DNA of 29,141 nucleotides. Source: Clostridia bacterium (GTDB lineage: Bacteria > Bacillota_A > Clostridia > Christensenellales > Aristaeellaceae). Within the stretch, counting starts at the first letter, position 1; every line of letters starts with the position of its first letter. The position numbers and the translations under genes were made by a program. The DNA is taken from assembly GCA_017399225.1 (NCBI GenBank), contig JAFQEB010000074.1:1-29141 (forward strand), in the 5' to 3' direction. A model generated the notes under the pieces. It saw only the letters and a list, made by a program, of their open reading frames with translations, did not search any database and had not been told where the DNA came from. Positions 6,621 to 17,153 of the stretch are shown piece by piece.

Positions 6621-6947
6621 AGGGCGCGCCTGCAGCCGCGCAAGACCCTCTCACCCGCTCACGCGGGAGCTCCCCCCAAGGGGGAGCCTTTTGGCTTTGT
6701 GTGGCCCCATATTCCGTAGGGGCGGCGGTCTCATTCACCACCGCTGACGCGGGCCCTCTCAGTCACCTTCGGTGACAGCTCTCCCGGAGGGGGAGCCTTT
6801 GGGCAGCATGGATACCCACATACCCGTAGGGGCGACCATTGGTCGCCCGCCCTGCCGCGGGTTCATATTGTCGCAAAGGGCGCGCCTGCAGCCGCACAAG
6901 GCCCTCTCACCCGCTCGCGCGGGAGCTCCCCCCAAGGGGGAGCCTTT
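6621..6947. repeat. Array of GC-rich palindromic repeats (REP/BIME-like)
   Basis: Three copies of a double-hairpin unit alternate with two copies of a GTAGGGGCG-type palindrome. Copies A (6621-6691) and C (6877-6947) are 71 bp each and differ at only 3 positions. Each has a CCCGC/GCGGG hairpin, then GCTCCCCCcaaGGGGGAGC. Copy B (about 6752-6799) has GTCACCttcGGTGAC, then a similar second hairpin. The intervening modules begin at about 6714 and 6823; the second contains GGGCGACC-ATT-GGTCGCCC (6830-6848), a perfect palindrome. All lie in the presumed rarA leader. Confidence 0.85.
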
Positions 6948-7030
6948 GCCTCGGAGAAAAGGGACGGGCCTTGTTGCCTGTGTTCCCAACACCCTATGTT
7001 CCCTATGACCCTCCGGGGGCCCTATCGGTA

Positions 7031-7059
7031 AGTATAACAGAAAATGGCCAAAAAGTCAA
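7031..7059 (-). promoter_or_regulatory. Sigma-A promoter of the rarA operon
   Basis: On the minus strand TTGACT (7054-7059) and TATACT (7031-7036) are separated by 17 bp. It lies after the terminator of the AI-2E gene and ahead of rarA, so it should drive the four-gene operon through the repeat array. Confidence 0.72.
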
Positions 7060-7114
7060 GGGGAACAAGAATATTTGTTCGCCTATTCGTGTGTTGCTTT
7101 CCGCAAGCGCCGAC

Positions 7115-7153
7115 AAAACGCCCCCGGATGCAGTCCGTGCTGCTCCGGGGGCG
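7115..7153 (-). terminator. Rho-independent terminator of the AI-2E family gene
   Basis: On the minus strand TCCGGGGGCG (the 3' arm, from 7119-7128) pairs perfectly over 10 bp with CGCCCCCGGA (from 7144-7153) and is followed by TTTT. It starts 11 bp after the stop codon. Confidence 0.88.
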
Positions 7154-7164
7154 CTGTATTCTGC

Positions 7165-8430
7165 TCAGCTGCGCAGGTTCTGCCTGCGCTTCATCCGCTG
7201 CTGGGTGGGGGTCAGGGGCTTGGCAGGAGCCGCCGGCTCCTCAGGCTTCGGCGAAGGGCTGTCCCCCGCCTGGTCGCTGCCGTCCGTCGGGTTCCCCTCC
7301 TTGTCGATGCCGCGATAGCGCAGGCACCACTCAGCAAACTCCTTGACGATGCTCAGGAGCGTAGCAAACACCGGCACGCCCACGACCATGCCCGGCAGAC
7401 CGAAGAGATCGCCGCCGACAACGATGGCCACCAGTACCCACAGGGCAGAAATACCGATGGAGTCGCCCAGGATCTTCGGGCCGATGACGTTGCCGTCCAG
7501 CTGCTGGATAATGAGGATCAGCACCGCAAAGCCCAGGGCCTGCATCGGCTCAATGAACAGCAGGATGAGGATGCCCGGCACCGCGCCGATGAAGGGGCCG
7601 AAGACCGGGATGATGTTGGTGATGCCCACGATGATGGAGATGACCGGAGCAAAGTGCATCCCGAAGATAGTCATGCACACGAAGGTCAGTAGGCCGATGA
7701 TGGCCGAATCGATGATCTTGCCGGTGAAAAAGCCGGTGAGGTTGCGGTTGGCCTGCTGGCAGATACGCAGCACATTGGCCGCCACGCGGCGGGGCAGGAA
7801 GGCACGGGTGAGGATCTTCACATGGCGCAGCAGCTTATTCTTCTGCGTGAGCAGGTATACGCTGGAGGCCAGGGCGGTGAACACCAGCACGAAGGTATCC
7901 ACAGCGTTGTTGAAGAAGCCCATGATCTGATCCCCGGAGCCCAGGGCGAGCTTGATCAGCTCCTGCACGATCTTGGTCAGATCGTCCAGGTATTCAATGA
8001 TCAGCTGCACATCAAGGCTTTCCGGCAGGTGCGGCTGGAGCTCCAGGAGCATATTCTTGAGGTTGGCCTGGTAGCCGGAGAGGTTGGCGCCGAAGGCCTC
8101 AATGGCGGTCACGACCTGGGTGGCGATGAGGAACGCCAGCAGGAAGAGGATCAGGAAGGCCACGATGTAGCCGATCAGCATCGCCAGCCAGTGCAGCCGG
8201 GGATGGCTGCGGCAGATGTACTTGTAGGACCAGTTGACCACCGGGTTGATGATATAGGCGATCACCACGCCCGCGGCAAAGGGGGTCAGGATGTTCATCA
8301 GCCCCTGCAGAAGGCCCAGCACATAGCCGCCGTTGTTCAGCACCATATAGAAGGTGATCGCAGCAAAGACGATCACGAGCCAGTCCAGCATGGATTCCGG
8401 CTTGCGGCGAAGCCACTTCTTGCGTTCCAT
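7165..8430 (-). CDS. AI-2E family transporter (PerM/YtvI-type membrane protein)
   Basis: A 421-residue multi-pass membrane protein. Three hydrophobic segments lie in the first 110 residues (WLVIVFAAITFYMVL; AGVVIAYIINPVV; IGYIVAFLILFLLAFLIA). A long soluble segment follows, and the C-terminal membrane bundle contains the family signatures TNIIPVFGPFIGAVPG and QQLDGNVIGPKILGDSIGI. The C-terminus (about 390-421) is a Pro/Glu/Lys-rich cytoplasmic tail. The family exports small molecules or exchanges ions (autoinducer-2 export, Na+/H+ antiport, and sporulation-linked YtvI in bacilli); which applies here is not visible. The gene is monocistronic, with a strong promoter at 8481-8509 and a terminator at 7115-7153. 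The ATG follows AAGGGAAGGAAC. Confidence 0.92.
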   Translation of the reverse strand: MERKKWLRRKPESMLDWLVIVFAAITFYMVLNNGGYVLGLLQGLMNILTPFAAGVVIAYIINPVVNWSYKYICRSHPRLHWLAMLIGYIVAFLILFLLAFLIATQVVTAIEAFGANLSGYQANLKNMLLELQPHLPESLDVQLIIEYLDDLTKIVQELIKLALGSGDQIMGFFNNAVDTFVLVFTALASSVYLLTQKNKLLRHVKILTRAFLPRRVAANVLRICQQANRNLTGFFTGKIIDSAIIGLLTFVCMTIFGMHFAPVISIIVGITNIIPVFGPFIGAVPGILILLFIEPMQALGFAVLILIIQQLDGNVIGPKILGDSIGISALWVLVAIVVGGDLFGLPGMVVGVPVFATLLSIVKEFAEWCLRYRGIDKEGNPTDGSDQAGDSPSPKPEEPAAPAKPLTPTQQRMKRRQNLRS

Positions 8431-8480
8431 AAACCATGTTCCTTCCCTTGAGGATGGGGGACGTCAGCCCCATATATGCC

Positions 8481-8509
8481 ATTATACTCCATTTGCCGCC
8501 GCAGGTCAA
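8481..8509 (-). promoter_or_regulatory. Sigma-A promoter of the AI-2E family gene
   Basis: On the minus strand TTGACC (8504-8509), a 17-bp spacer and a perfect TATAAT (8481-8486), about 50 bp before the start codon. Confidence 0.85.
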
Positions 8510-8528
8510 TCACCCGGAAAGGGGCGCG

Positions 8529-9881
8529 TCACTCCTCCCCGCTCATGTGCCAGCGGCGGACGATCTCGCCGGCGCGGTTGATGTAGCCCTCCTCCGTGTC
8601 GGAGAAGCGCACGCGGGCCAGCGCGCCCTCAAAGGGCTCGGCCCAGTCGTAGACGGCAGGCAGCACCTCATTGCCGAACGCGTCCACATAGCCGAAGGTG
8701 CCCTCGAAATAGCCCCAGCCGCCCACGCCGTCCTCGCTGACGGCAAGCAACTCACCGCCGCCGGAGACCCACGTCCAGCGCGGCTCGCCCAGCTCGCCCT
8801 CCCGGGACAAAAGGGCATAGGCGTATTCATCATCGGCCAGGGCATATTCCACCCAGATGGGGCCGCCAGCGGAGAACTCATGCAGCCACACGCCATCCGC
8901 GTCCTCCGGCATGGCATGGCGGCAGCGGATGGTACCGTCCATCTCCACAAGGCCCCAGTCGCCGTCTTCCCACTCGACGAACAGCGCCCCGGCGACCACG
9001 CCGTGATAGCCATACGACCAGGGATTCGAAATGCCCGTCAGGATGATCTGCCCCTGCCGGTCAATGACAGCGTGCGTGCCGACCTCATCCAGCAGGCCGA
9101 CCTCCGCATAGCCGTCGCGGAAGCCGTAGGCGCAATCATACTGCGCCGGGATCACGATCTCCCCGGCGGTGTTCAGGTAGCCGTACAGGCCGTCCTGCTC
9201 GAAGCGGACCAGCCCCTCCGTCACGCCCGGGGAGTGATCGACCTCCGCGCCCTCCGGCAGCGCCACCGGGCCTACGCCCAGCTCGACCAGCTCGCACACG
9301 CCCGTCTCCTCCCGCTGCACCACAATGAAGCCATCGTCGATCCCATCGTCGTAGAGGTAAAGGTAGCTGTACTCCACCGGCAGCACGATCTCGCCCGTGG
9401 CGCGATCGGCCAGTCCGCCGATGCGATAATCCAGATTGACCTGGATGTAGGGCGTATCCGCACGGGCGAGGCACTCCGTCCAGTGCAGGCCGGAGAAATA
9501 CCGGTTGGGGATGTTGAACCAGCCGCTCTGCCGGTCGCCATCCCAGCGGTTGACAAGGTACAGCAGCCCCGCGCCGTCATAGCAGCAGGCGTCGTCGATA
9601 TCATACACCGGCTCCAGCAGGTACGCGCCGGTTTCGTCGATGATGCCCTGCGTGCACTCGCCCGCCCATTCCGGCACGTCCTGCGTATCCACGATGGCGC
9701 AGCCGCCGTGGAAGTGGTACGCCCGGCTGTACTGCGGCGCGATCCCCCACGAGCCGTCCTCGCGGATATACCCCCACAGGCCCGTTTCTTCGTCGCAGGC
9801 GGGCCAGAGGGCTGTTTCTTCCGCCGAGGCAGAGGCGGTCATTGCCAGCACAGCCATCAGGAGAATCAGCAGTTTCTTCAT
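8529..9881 (-). CDS. Secreted WG-repeat protein (paralogue 1)
   Basis: A 450-residue exported protein: lysine pair, hydrophobic stretch LLILLMAVLAMTAS and ASA cleavage site, followed by repeated WG (KWG-type) units such as GLWGYIREDGSWGIAPQY, GWFNIPNRYF, GLYGYLNTAGEIVIPAQYD, DWGLVEMDG and GYVDAFGNEVLPAVYDWAEPF. These short beta-strand units usually occur in cell-surface or secreted proteins of unknown ligand. The start at 9881 has GGAGG with 7-base spacing; ATG 9887, which would overlap the upstream stop as ATGA, is too close to that site. It is downstream of and paralogous to the gene at 9884-11203. The function is unknown. Confidence 0.85.
   Translation of the reverse strand: MKKLLILLMAVLAMTASASAEETALWPACDEETGLWGYIREDGSWGIAPQYSRAYHFHGGCAIVDTQDVPEWAGECTQGIIDETGAYLLEPVYDIDDACCYDGAGLLYLVNRWDGDRQSGWFNIPNRYFSGLHWTECLARADTPYIQVNLDYRIGGLADRATGEIVLPVEYSYLYLYDDGIDDGFIVVQREETGVCELVELGVGPVALPEGAEVDHSPGVTEGLVRFEQDGLYGYLNTAGEIVIPAQYDCAYGFRDGYAEVGLLDEVGTHAVIDRQGQIILTGISNPWSYGYHGVVAGALFVEWEDGDWGLVEMDGTIRCRHAMPEDADGVWLHEFSAGGPIWVEYALADDEYAYALLSREGELGEPRWTWVSGGGELLAVSEDGVGGWGYFEGTFGYVDAFGNEVLPAVYDWAEPFEGALARVRFSDTEEGYINRAGEIVRRWHMSGEE
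9729..9818 (-). repeat. Near-identical 90-bp block, copy 1
   Basis: Differs from the block at 11036-11125 at one base in 90. It encodes the first WG unit just after the signal peptide. The genes around it are far more diverged, which suggests gene conversion or strong selection on this segment. Confidence 0.9.
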
Positions 9882-9883
9882 CC

Positions 9884-11203
9884 TCATTCCTCCGTCCATT
9901 GATAAACCATTTCGCCGTCGCGGTTGATGTAACCCGCCCCTGTCCATTCCTCGTTAAACCAGACCCGGGCCAGCGCGCCGTCGAAGTGCTCCGCATAGTA
10001 CCACTGCGCAGGGAACACTTCGTTTCCGTACAGGTCGACATAACCGCCGCCGTAGCCCGTTCCCTGCCAGCCCATGGGATCGTCGGAGAAGCCTTCGTTG
10101 TCCAGGCAAAGGCAGACGTCGTTGTCGTCGGCGTCCACCAACCACTCACCATCGTCCGTCATCAGGCCGAAATCAGTACCCACGCCGCCGTAGGCATAGC
10201 CGACCCACCAGGGGGCCGCATCCTCCAGCGGCGCGTATGTAATGATGCTGCGGCCATAGGCGTAGGGCTCCAGCGGAATGCGGAAGCGTTCTGTGCTGCC
10301 AGCCGGGCTCCGGCCATCGGCATTAAGCACCGCCCAGCAGCCGGCGCGCTCCACGGCGATGCTGCCGTCCGCCCATGGGCCGCAGACGAATTGCACGTCC
10401 TCTGCGATGACACGCCCCGTGCGGTCAATGAGCAGTCCGTCATTCACCACCGCATAGCCGCAGCGGAAGTTCATCGCATCCGTGAATTGCGGATCAATCA
10501 CAATCTGCCCGTCCGTATCCACAAAGCCGTACAGGCCGTTTTCGTCCGTCACCGGCAGCAGCCCGTCACAGACATAGGAATCCGCCGCTGTCAGCCCCTC
10601 CGGCAGGTGGGTGATGCTGCCGTCCAGGGCAACCAGCACCGTATCGCCGTCGCCAAGGCTGACCACCGCCACGTCCTCCCGGAAGCCATAGGTGGACATG
10701 TCCTGCCACGGCAGCAGGCGCTTGCCCGTAGCCCGGTGGACGAAGGTGGACATGTCCCGGTTGATGCCGACCTGGACATAGGGTGAATCATCCCAGGAAT
10801 CGACATGCTGCCACATCAGGCCGGAGATGAAGCCGCTCTGCGTGTCGAACCAGCCGCAGCGGCCATTGCGCTCCATGACGAACACACCGTTGCCCTTCCT
10901 GCCGTCAAAGCCAATGGTACCTTCCCAGATGGAATACTCCGGCGGCACGACATACCAGCCCGTTTCGTCGATGATCCCGGACGCGTCATCCGCATCTACG
11001 ATTGCATAGCCGTTCATGAAACGATAGGCGTATCGGTACTGCGGCGCGATCCCCCACGAGCCATCCTCGCGGATATACCCCCACAGGCCCGTTTCTTCGT
11101 CGCAGGCGGGCCAGAGGGCTGTTTCCGCATCAGCAGCCGCGGCGAGGGCCGGAAGGGCTGCAAGGGTCAAAATCAGGGCAAAAAGAGCGATCCACCTTTT
11201 CAT
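9884..11203 (-). CDS. Secreted WG-repeat protein (paralogue 2)
   Basis: A 439-residue exported protein with signal peptide MKRWIALFALILTLAALPA...AAADA and WG-type units along its length: GLWGYIREDGSWGIAPQY, ASGIIDETGWYVVPPEYS, GRCGWFDTQSGF, GLYGFVDTDGQIVIDPQF, DFGLMTDDGEWLVD and GYVDLYGNEVFPAQWYYAEHF. The final unit ends AGYINRDGEMVYQW, parallel to the last unit of its neighbour, so the two proteins are collinear paralogues from a tandem duplication. The start at 11203 is set by AAAGGAGG 8 bases upstream and the immediately following signal peptide; the open frame continues further upstream without either. Its stop lies 2 nt before the next gene, so the pair is probably co-transcribed. The function is unknown. 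Confidence 0.85.
   Translation of the reverse strand: MKRWIALFALILTLAALPALAAAADAETALWPACDEETGLWGYIREDGSWGIAPQYRYAYRFMNGYAIVDADDASGIIDETGWYVVPPEYSIWEGTIGFDGRKGNGVFVMERNGRCGWFDTQSGFISGLMWQHVDSWDDSPYVQVGINRDMSTFVHRATGKRLLPWQDMSTYGFREDVAVVSLGDGDTVLVALDGSITHLPEGLTAADSYVCDGLLPVTDENGLYGFVDTDGQIVIDPQFTDAMNFRCGYAVVNDGLLIDRTGRVIAEDVQFVCGPWADGSIAVERAGCWAVLNADGRSPAGSTERFRIPLEPYAYGRSIITYAPLEDAAPWWVGYAYGGVGTDFGLMTDDGEWLVDADDNDVCLCLDNEGFSDDPMGWQGTGYGGGYVDLYGNEVFPAQWYYAEHFDGALARVWFNEEWTGAGYINRDGEMVYQWTEE
11036..11125 (-). repeat. Near-identical 90-bp block, copy 2
   Basis: Partner of 9729-9818 (89 of 90 bases identical), at the same position after the signal peptide of the upstream WG-repeat gene. Confidence 0.9.
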
Positions 11204-11297
11204 GCGGTCGGCCTCCTTTGTTTCTTTCCTACACATCATAACGTTCGACAGCCGGGAAATCTTTCCTTCTGCCGCACAAAAAACCGGCTTCGAGCCT

Positions 11298-11311
11298 CGC
11301 GCGCGCGCGCG
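11298..11311. repeat. (CG)7 alternating tract
   Basis: Seven uninterrupted CG dinucleotides followed by the A/T-rich run GTAAATAATTATTG. Alternating CG of this length can adopt the Z-form under negative supercoiling. Confidence 0.95.
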
Positions 11312-11314
11312 TAA

Positions 11315-13442
<2,128 letters not shown>

Positions 13443-13444
<2 letters not shown>

Positions 13445-13554
13445 ATTCTTAATGCTTAATGCTTAATTCTTAATTGAGAAAGTGAGCCAGCGCTGAGCTC
13501 ATATTTTCGGTCAACTAACCAAATTACGAATTAAGAATTATGAATTAAGAATTT
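13443..13554. repeat. MITE-like A/T-rich inverted repeat between gyrB and gyrA
   Basis: Two 33-bp arms (13443-13475 and 13522-13554) match as inverted repeats at 29 of 33 positions and consist of reiterated TTAATTCTTAAT-type units. They flank a 46-bp centre. The element begins inside the gyrB stop codon and ends 25 bp before gyrA. Its composition is far more A/T-rich than its surroundings, suggesting a mobile or expanded repeat. Confidence 0.85.
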
Positions 13555-13579
13555 CTTATCGACCATAGGGAGATAAACA

Positions 13580-16132
13580 ATGAGCAACATTCAAGATAAA
13601 CTCATCCCGGTCAACCTGGAACAGGAGATGAAGAAGAGCTTCATTTCCTACGCCATGGCCGTTATCATTGACCGCGCGCTGCCTGACGTGCGCGACGGTC
13701 TGAAGCCCGTGCACCGCCGTATCCTCTACGATATGGACGAGCTGGGCATGACCCCCGACAAGCCCTACCGCAAGTCCGCCCGTCTGGTGGGCGACGTGCT
13801 GGGTAAGTTCCACCCCCACGGCGACTCCTCCGTCTACGACGCCATGGTGCGCCTGGCCCAGCCCTTCAACATCCGCTACACACTGGTGGACGGCCAGGGC
13901 AACTACGGCTCCATCGACGGCGACGGCGCGGCGGCCATGCGTTACACCGAGGCCCGCATGTCCAAGCTGACCCCCTACCTGCTGGAGGGCATCGAGAAGG
14001 ACACCGTCGACTTCTACCCCAACTTTGACGAGACGCTGATGCAGCCCTCCGTCCTGCCCGCCCGCTTCCCGAACCTGCTGGTCAACGGCTCCAGCGGCAT
14101 CGCGGTCGGCATGGCCACCAACATCCCGCCCCACAACCTGGGCGAGGTGATCGACGGCGTGGTCTGCATGATCGAAAACCCCGACTGCACCATCGACGAC
14201 CTGATGGAGCACATCAAGGGCCCGGACTTCCCCACCGGCGGCATCGTGCTGGGCCGGCGCGGCATCCGCGAGGCCTACTACACCGGCCACGGCCGCATTG
14301 AGGTTCGCGCCAAGAGCAACATCGAGGAAATGGCCAACAACCGCAGCCGCATCGTCGTGACCGAGATCCCCTACCAGGTCAACAAGGCCAAGCTGGTGGA
14401 GAAGATCGCAGAGCTGGTGCACGAGAAGCGCGTTGAGGGCATCAGCGACATCCGCGACGAATCCGACCGCGAGGGTATGCGCATCGTCATCGAGCTGAAG
14501 AAGGACGTGCATCCGCAGGTCGTGCTGAACTTCCTGTACAAGCACACCAGCCTCCAGGAAACCTTCGGCGCGAACATGCTGGCCCTGGTCAACGGCCAGC
14601 CCAAGGTGCTGCCCCTGCGCGACATGGTGTACTACTACCTGGAGCATCAGAAGGACGTCGTCACCCGCCGCACGAAGTTCGAGCTGAACAAGGCCCAGGC
14701 CCGCGCCCACATCTTGGAGGGCCTGCTCAAGGCCCTGGACCATATCGATGAGATCGTCGACCTCATCAAGGCCAGCAAAGACAGCGCTTCGGCAAAGGCC
14801 GCCCTGATGGAGCGCTTCGCCTTCTCCGAAAAGCAGGCCCAGGCCATTCTCGACATGCGTCTGGCCCGCCTGACCGGCCTGGAGCGCGACCGCCTGCAGT
14901 CCGAATATGACGACCTCCAGGTGGAAATCGCCAGGTTGATGGGCATCCTGGCCGACGAAGGCAAGCTGATGGAGGTCATCAAGACCGAGATCCTGGCGAT
15001 CAAGGACAAGTTCGCCGACAAGCGCCGCACGGAGCTGACCACCATCGACGGCGAGATCGACGTGGAAGACCTCATCGCCGAGGAGGACATGGTCGTTACC
15101 CTGACCAAGCAGGGCTACATCAAGCGCATCACCAAGTCCGCCTACCGCAGCCAGAACCGCGGCGGCCGCGGCGTGACCGGCATGACCACCAAGGAAGAGG
15201 ACTACGCGGTGCAGATGCGCGTGGTGGGCACGCATGACGAGATCATGTTCTTCACCAACCTCGGCCGCGTGTACATGATCAAGTGCTACCAGATCCCCGA
15301 GGCAGGCCGTCAGGCCCGCGGCACGGCCATCATCAACCTGCTGCAAATCGCTTCGGGCGAGAAGGTCACCCGCATGGTGCCCGTGCCCAAGGGGGCGGAC
15401 GTGTCCGAGCACAACCTGGTCATGGCGACCCGCGAGGGCATGATCAAGAAGACCCCCTACGACGATTTCCGCAACCTGCGCCGCAATGGCCTGATCGCCA
15501 TCGTCCTCAAGGAGGGCGACGAGCTGATCGGCGTCGAGCTGACGGGCGGCAATGACGAGATCCTGCTGTCCAGCCGCAAGGGCATGTGCATCCGCTTCAA
15601 CGAGAGCCATGTGCGCCCGATGGGCCGCGCCTCCATGGGCGTGAAGTCCATGAAGCTGCAGGAGGGCGACGAGATCATCGACATGGCCCCCATCGAGGAG
15701 GGCGCGACGATCCTGGCCATCACCGAGGGCGGCTACGGCAAGCGCACCAGCCCGGATGAGTACCGCGAGCAGGGCCGCAACGGCAAGGGCGTGCGCGCCA
15801 TCAACCTGACCGAAAAGACCGGCGACCTGGCAGCGCTGCTGCTGGTGCACGAGGAGGAGGACATCCTGCTCATCACCGACGACGGCACCATCATCCGCAC
15901 CCCGGCTGAGAGCATCCGCCTCTGCGGCCGTACCGCCCAGGGCGTGCGCGTGATGAAGCTGGCTGAGGGCAGCAAGGTCATCGGCGTGGCCCGCGCGGAG
16001 AAGGAAGAGGAAATGGACGCTGCCGCCATCGCCGCAGAAATGAACGGCGAAACCGCAGAGGAAGCGCCCGCCGACTCCGACGCCATGACGGAAGAGAACG
16101 CTTCAACCGCCGCTCCCGATACTGACATTTGA
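13580..16132 (+). CDS. gyrA: DNA gyrase subunit A
   Basis: An 850-residue breakage-reunion subunit of DNA gyrase. The catalytic tyrosine is Tyr122 in [13 protein letters not shown], at the same number as in E. coli. The quinolone-resistance region is [19 protein letters not shown] with Ser83 and Asp87, the sensitive-type residues. The GyrA box QNRGGRG, around residue 525, starts the DNA-wrapping beta-pinwheel and distinguishes it from ParC. The C-terminus is an acidic tail. The ATG follows GGGAG at 8-base spacing. It is the second gene after gyrB and ends just before a strong terminator. The gene pair is not beside dnaA, dnaN or recF in this window. Confidence 0.97.
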   Translation: MSNIQDKLIPVNLEQEMKKSFISYAMAVIIDRALPDVRDGLKPVHRRILYDMDELGMTPDKPYRKSARLVGDVLGKFHPHGDSSVYDAMVRLAQPFNIRYTLVDGQGNYGSIDGDGAAAMRYTEARMSKLTPYLLEGIEKDTVDFYPNFDETLMQPSVLPARFPNLLVNGSSGIAVGMATNIPPHNLGEVIDGVVCMIENPDCTIDDLMEHIKGPDFPTGGIVLGRRGIREAYYTGHGRIEVRAKSNIEEMANNRSRIVVTEIPYQVNKAKLVEKIAELVHEKRVEGISDIRDESDREGMRIVIELKKDVHPQVVLNFLYKHTSLQETFGANMLALVNGQPKVLPLRDMVYYYLEHQKDVVTRRTKFELNKAQARAHILEGLLKALDHIDEIVDLIKASKDSASAKAALMERFAFSEKQAQAILDMRLARLTGLERDRLQSEYDDLQVEIARLMGILADEGKLMEVIKTEILAIKDKFADKRRTELTTIDGEIDVEDLIAEEDMVVTLTKQGYIKRITKSAYRSQNRGGRGVTGMTTKEEDYAVQMRVVGTHDEIMFFTNLGRVYMIKCYQIPEAGRQARGTAIINLLQIASGEKVTRMVPVPKGADVSEHNLVMATREGMIKKTPYDDFRNLRRNGLIAIVLKEGDELIGVELTGGNDEILLSSRKGMCIRFNESHVRPMGRASMGVKSMKLQEGDEIIDMAPIEEGATILAITEGGYGKRTSPDEYREQGRNGKGVRAINLTEKTGDLAALLLVHEEEDILLITDDGTIIRTPAESIRLCGRTAQGVRVMKLAEGSKVIGVARAEKEEEMDAAAIAAEMNGETAEEAPADSDAMTEENASTAAPDTDI

Positions 16133-16142
16133 TAACCCCAAA

Positions 16143-16174
16143 GCCCGGTATGTATCGCACATGCCGGGCCTTTT
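16143..16174 (+). terminator. Rho-independent terminator of gyrA
   Basis: GCCCGGTATG (16143-16152) pairs with CATGCCGGGC (16160-16169) over 10 bp with one wobble, followed by CTTTT. It lies 10 bp after the gyrA stop and just before the ribosome site of the acetyltransferase. Confidence 0.88.
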
Positions 16175-16193
16175 CCGTTCAAGGAGGCTCAAC

Positions 16194-16775
16194 ATGCTGA
16201 AGGACTACCTGGAAAACAAGCCCATCCTCGAGACCCCGCGCCTCATCCTGCGCCCGCTGACGCCGGAGGACGTCCCCGACCTGCGCCGCTGGCTGGCCCG
16301 GGACGAGATCTACACCTACTGGGGCCGCCCGGCCAGCAAGGGCGAACGCGAGCCGGAAACGATGTTCGTTGACCCGCGCCCGTGGGTCAAGCGCAAGCCC
16401 AGCCCGGACTTCAAGTGGGGTATGGTCAGCAAGGACACCAATACGGTCATCGGCGATATCTCCGTGTTCGACATCGAGAACAACCGCATGGGCAGCGTGG
16501 GCTACCGGCTGGACCCTGACCTCTGGGGGCAGGGCTATACCAGCGAGGCGCTGGCCGCGGCGGTGGACTTCATCTTTACCCACACCGAACTGGATCGCCT
16601 CCACGCCACGGCGGATGTGCGCAACACCGCCTCCAACCGCGTGCTGGAGAAGTGCGGCTTCGTCCACGAGGGAACTATCCGCCATGGCAAGATGGTCTCC
16701 ACCTACTGCGATTACAACATTTGGGGCATGCTGCGGGAGGATTATGAGGCCGCGGTCAAGGGGAATGTGCTGTGA
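16194..16775 (+). CDS. GNAT-family N-acetyltransferase (RimJ/RimL-like)
   Basis: A 193-residue acetyl-CoA-dependent acetyltransferase of the RimJ/RimL (Acetyltransf_3) type. It opens with the family start LETPRLILRPLTPEDVPDLRRW, has the beta4-beta5 region GSVGYRLDPDLWGQGYTSEAL carrying the CoA-binding GQGY turn, and ends with ADVRNTASNRVLEKCGFVHEGTIR. Substrates in this group range from ribosomal-protein N-termini to small amines, and the sequence does not decide. ATG 16194 follows AAGGAGG; the longer open frame begins inside the gyrA terminator. Its stop overlaps the GTG start of the next gene. Confidence 0.9.
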   Translation: MLKDYLENKPILETPRLILRPLTPEDVPDLRRWLARDEIYTYWGRPASKGEREPETMFVDPRPWVKRKPSPDFKWGMVSKDTNTVIGDISVFDIENNRMGSVGYRLDPDLWGQGYTSEALAAAVDFIFTHTELDRLHATADVRNTASNRVLEKCGFVHEGTIRHGKMVSTYCDYNIWGMLREDYEAAVKGNVL

Positions 16776-17074
16776 GCGACTGTACCCATCGCCCGGCTTA
16801 TCTGCACTACCTCTTTCCCCGCCGTTCAGGCGAAAGGCAGCCCTTTGTGTGCAAGCACTGCGGCAAGCCCATCCGCGCCTCCTACAGCAAGCATCTGTGG
16901 CTGGAGCTGATCCCTGTCGCGCTGCTGGTGCCGCTGTGGTTCAGCCGGGCACTCACCGGCTTTCCGACCCTCGTCGTCATTCTGGCATTGTGCGTGGTCT
17001 ACAGCGTCGTCAGCTGGCGGACAACCACCTTTTTTTCGCTGAAAAACACCGATGCCGACGCGGACAAAGCATAA
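16772..17074 (+). CDS. Small two-helix membrane protein with a CxxC motif
   Basis: A 100-residue protein starting at GTG 16772 within a GTGA overlap with the acetyltransferase stop, so it is translationally coupled; AAGGGGAA lies upstream. A single CKHCGKPI motif, as in half of a zinc ribbon, is followed by two predicted membrane helices (LIPVALLVPLWF and FPTLVVILALCVVYSVV) and a short charged tail. It has no function I can name. The second half of a zinc-binding ribbon is absent, so metal binding would need a partner or dimer. Confidence 0.72.
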   Translation: MSDCTHRPAYLHYLFPRRSGERQPFVCKHCGKPIRASYSKHLWLELIPVALLVPLWFSRALTGFPTLVVILALCVVYSVVSWRTTTFFSLKNTDADADKA

Positions 17075-17099
17075 GCATCGCTGCGTACCCTTACAGCAA

Positions 17100-17139
17100 A
17101 ACCGGGAGCGCCCGACCATCGCGTCAGGCACTCCCGGTT
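17100..17139. terminator. Bidirectional terminator between convergent genes
   Basis: AACCGGGAG (17100-17108) and CTCCCGGTT (17131-17139) form a perfect 9-bp stem. On the plus strand ATTTGTTTG follows; on the minus strand TTTTGC follows. It separates the plus-strand CxxC gene from the minus-strand gene at 17154. Confidence 0.8.
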
Positions 17140-17153
17140 ATTTGTTTGCAGTT

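Larger units (their letters stand above)
6592..7114. other. Long untranslated leader or spacer between the AI-2E gene and rarA
   Basis: No credible gene. It holds the rarA-operon promoter (7031-7059) and, between that and rarA, an array of GC-rich palindromic repeats (6621-6947). Confidence 0.7.

Noticed and set aside
8436..9902. Plus-strand open frame opposite the first WG-repeat gene
   Set aside because: The minus-strand frame has a signal peptide, a ribosome site and family repeats; the plus frame has none.
11281..11296. GGCTtcgAGCC followed on the minus strand by TTTTTT as a terminator or attenuator for the WG-repeat genes
   Set aside because: The stem is only 4 bp with a 3-nt loop, too weak to call.
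13556..15850. 764-codon minus-strand open frame opposite gyrA
   Set aside because: Shadow of gyrA caused by GC-rich third positions; His/Leu/Val/Asp-rich translation with no domain.
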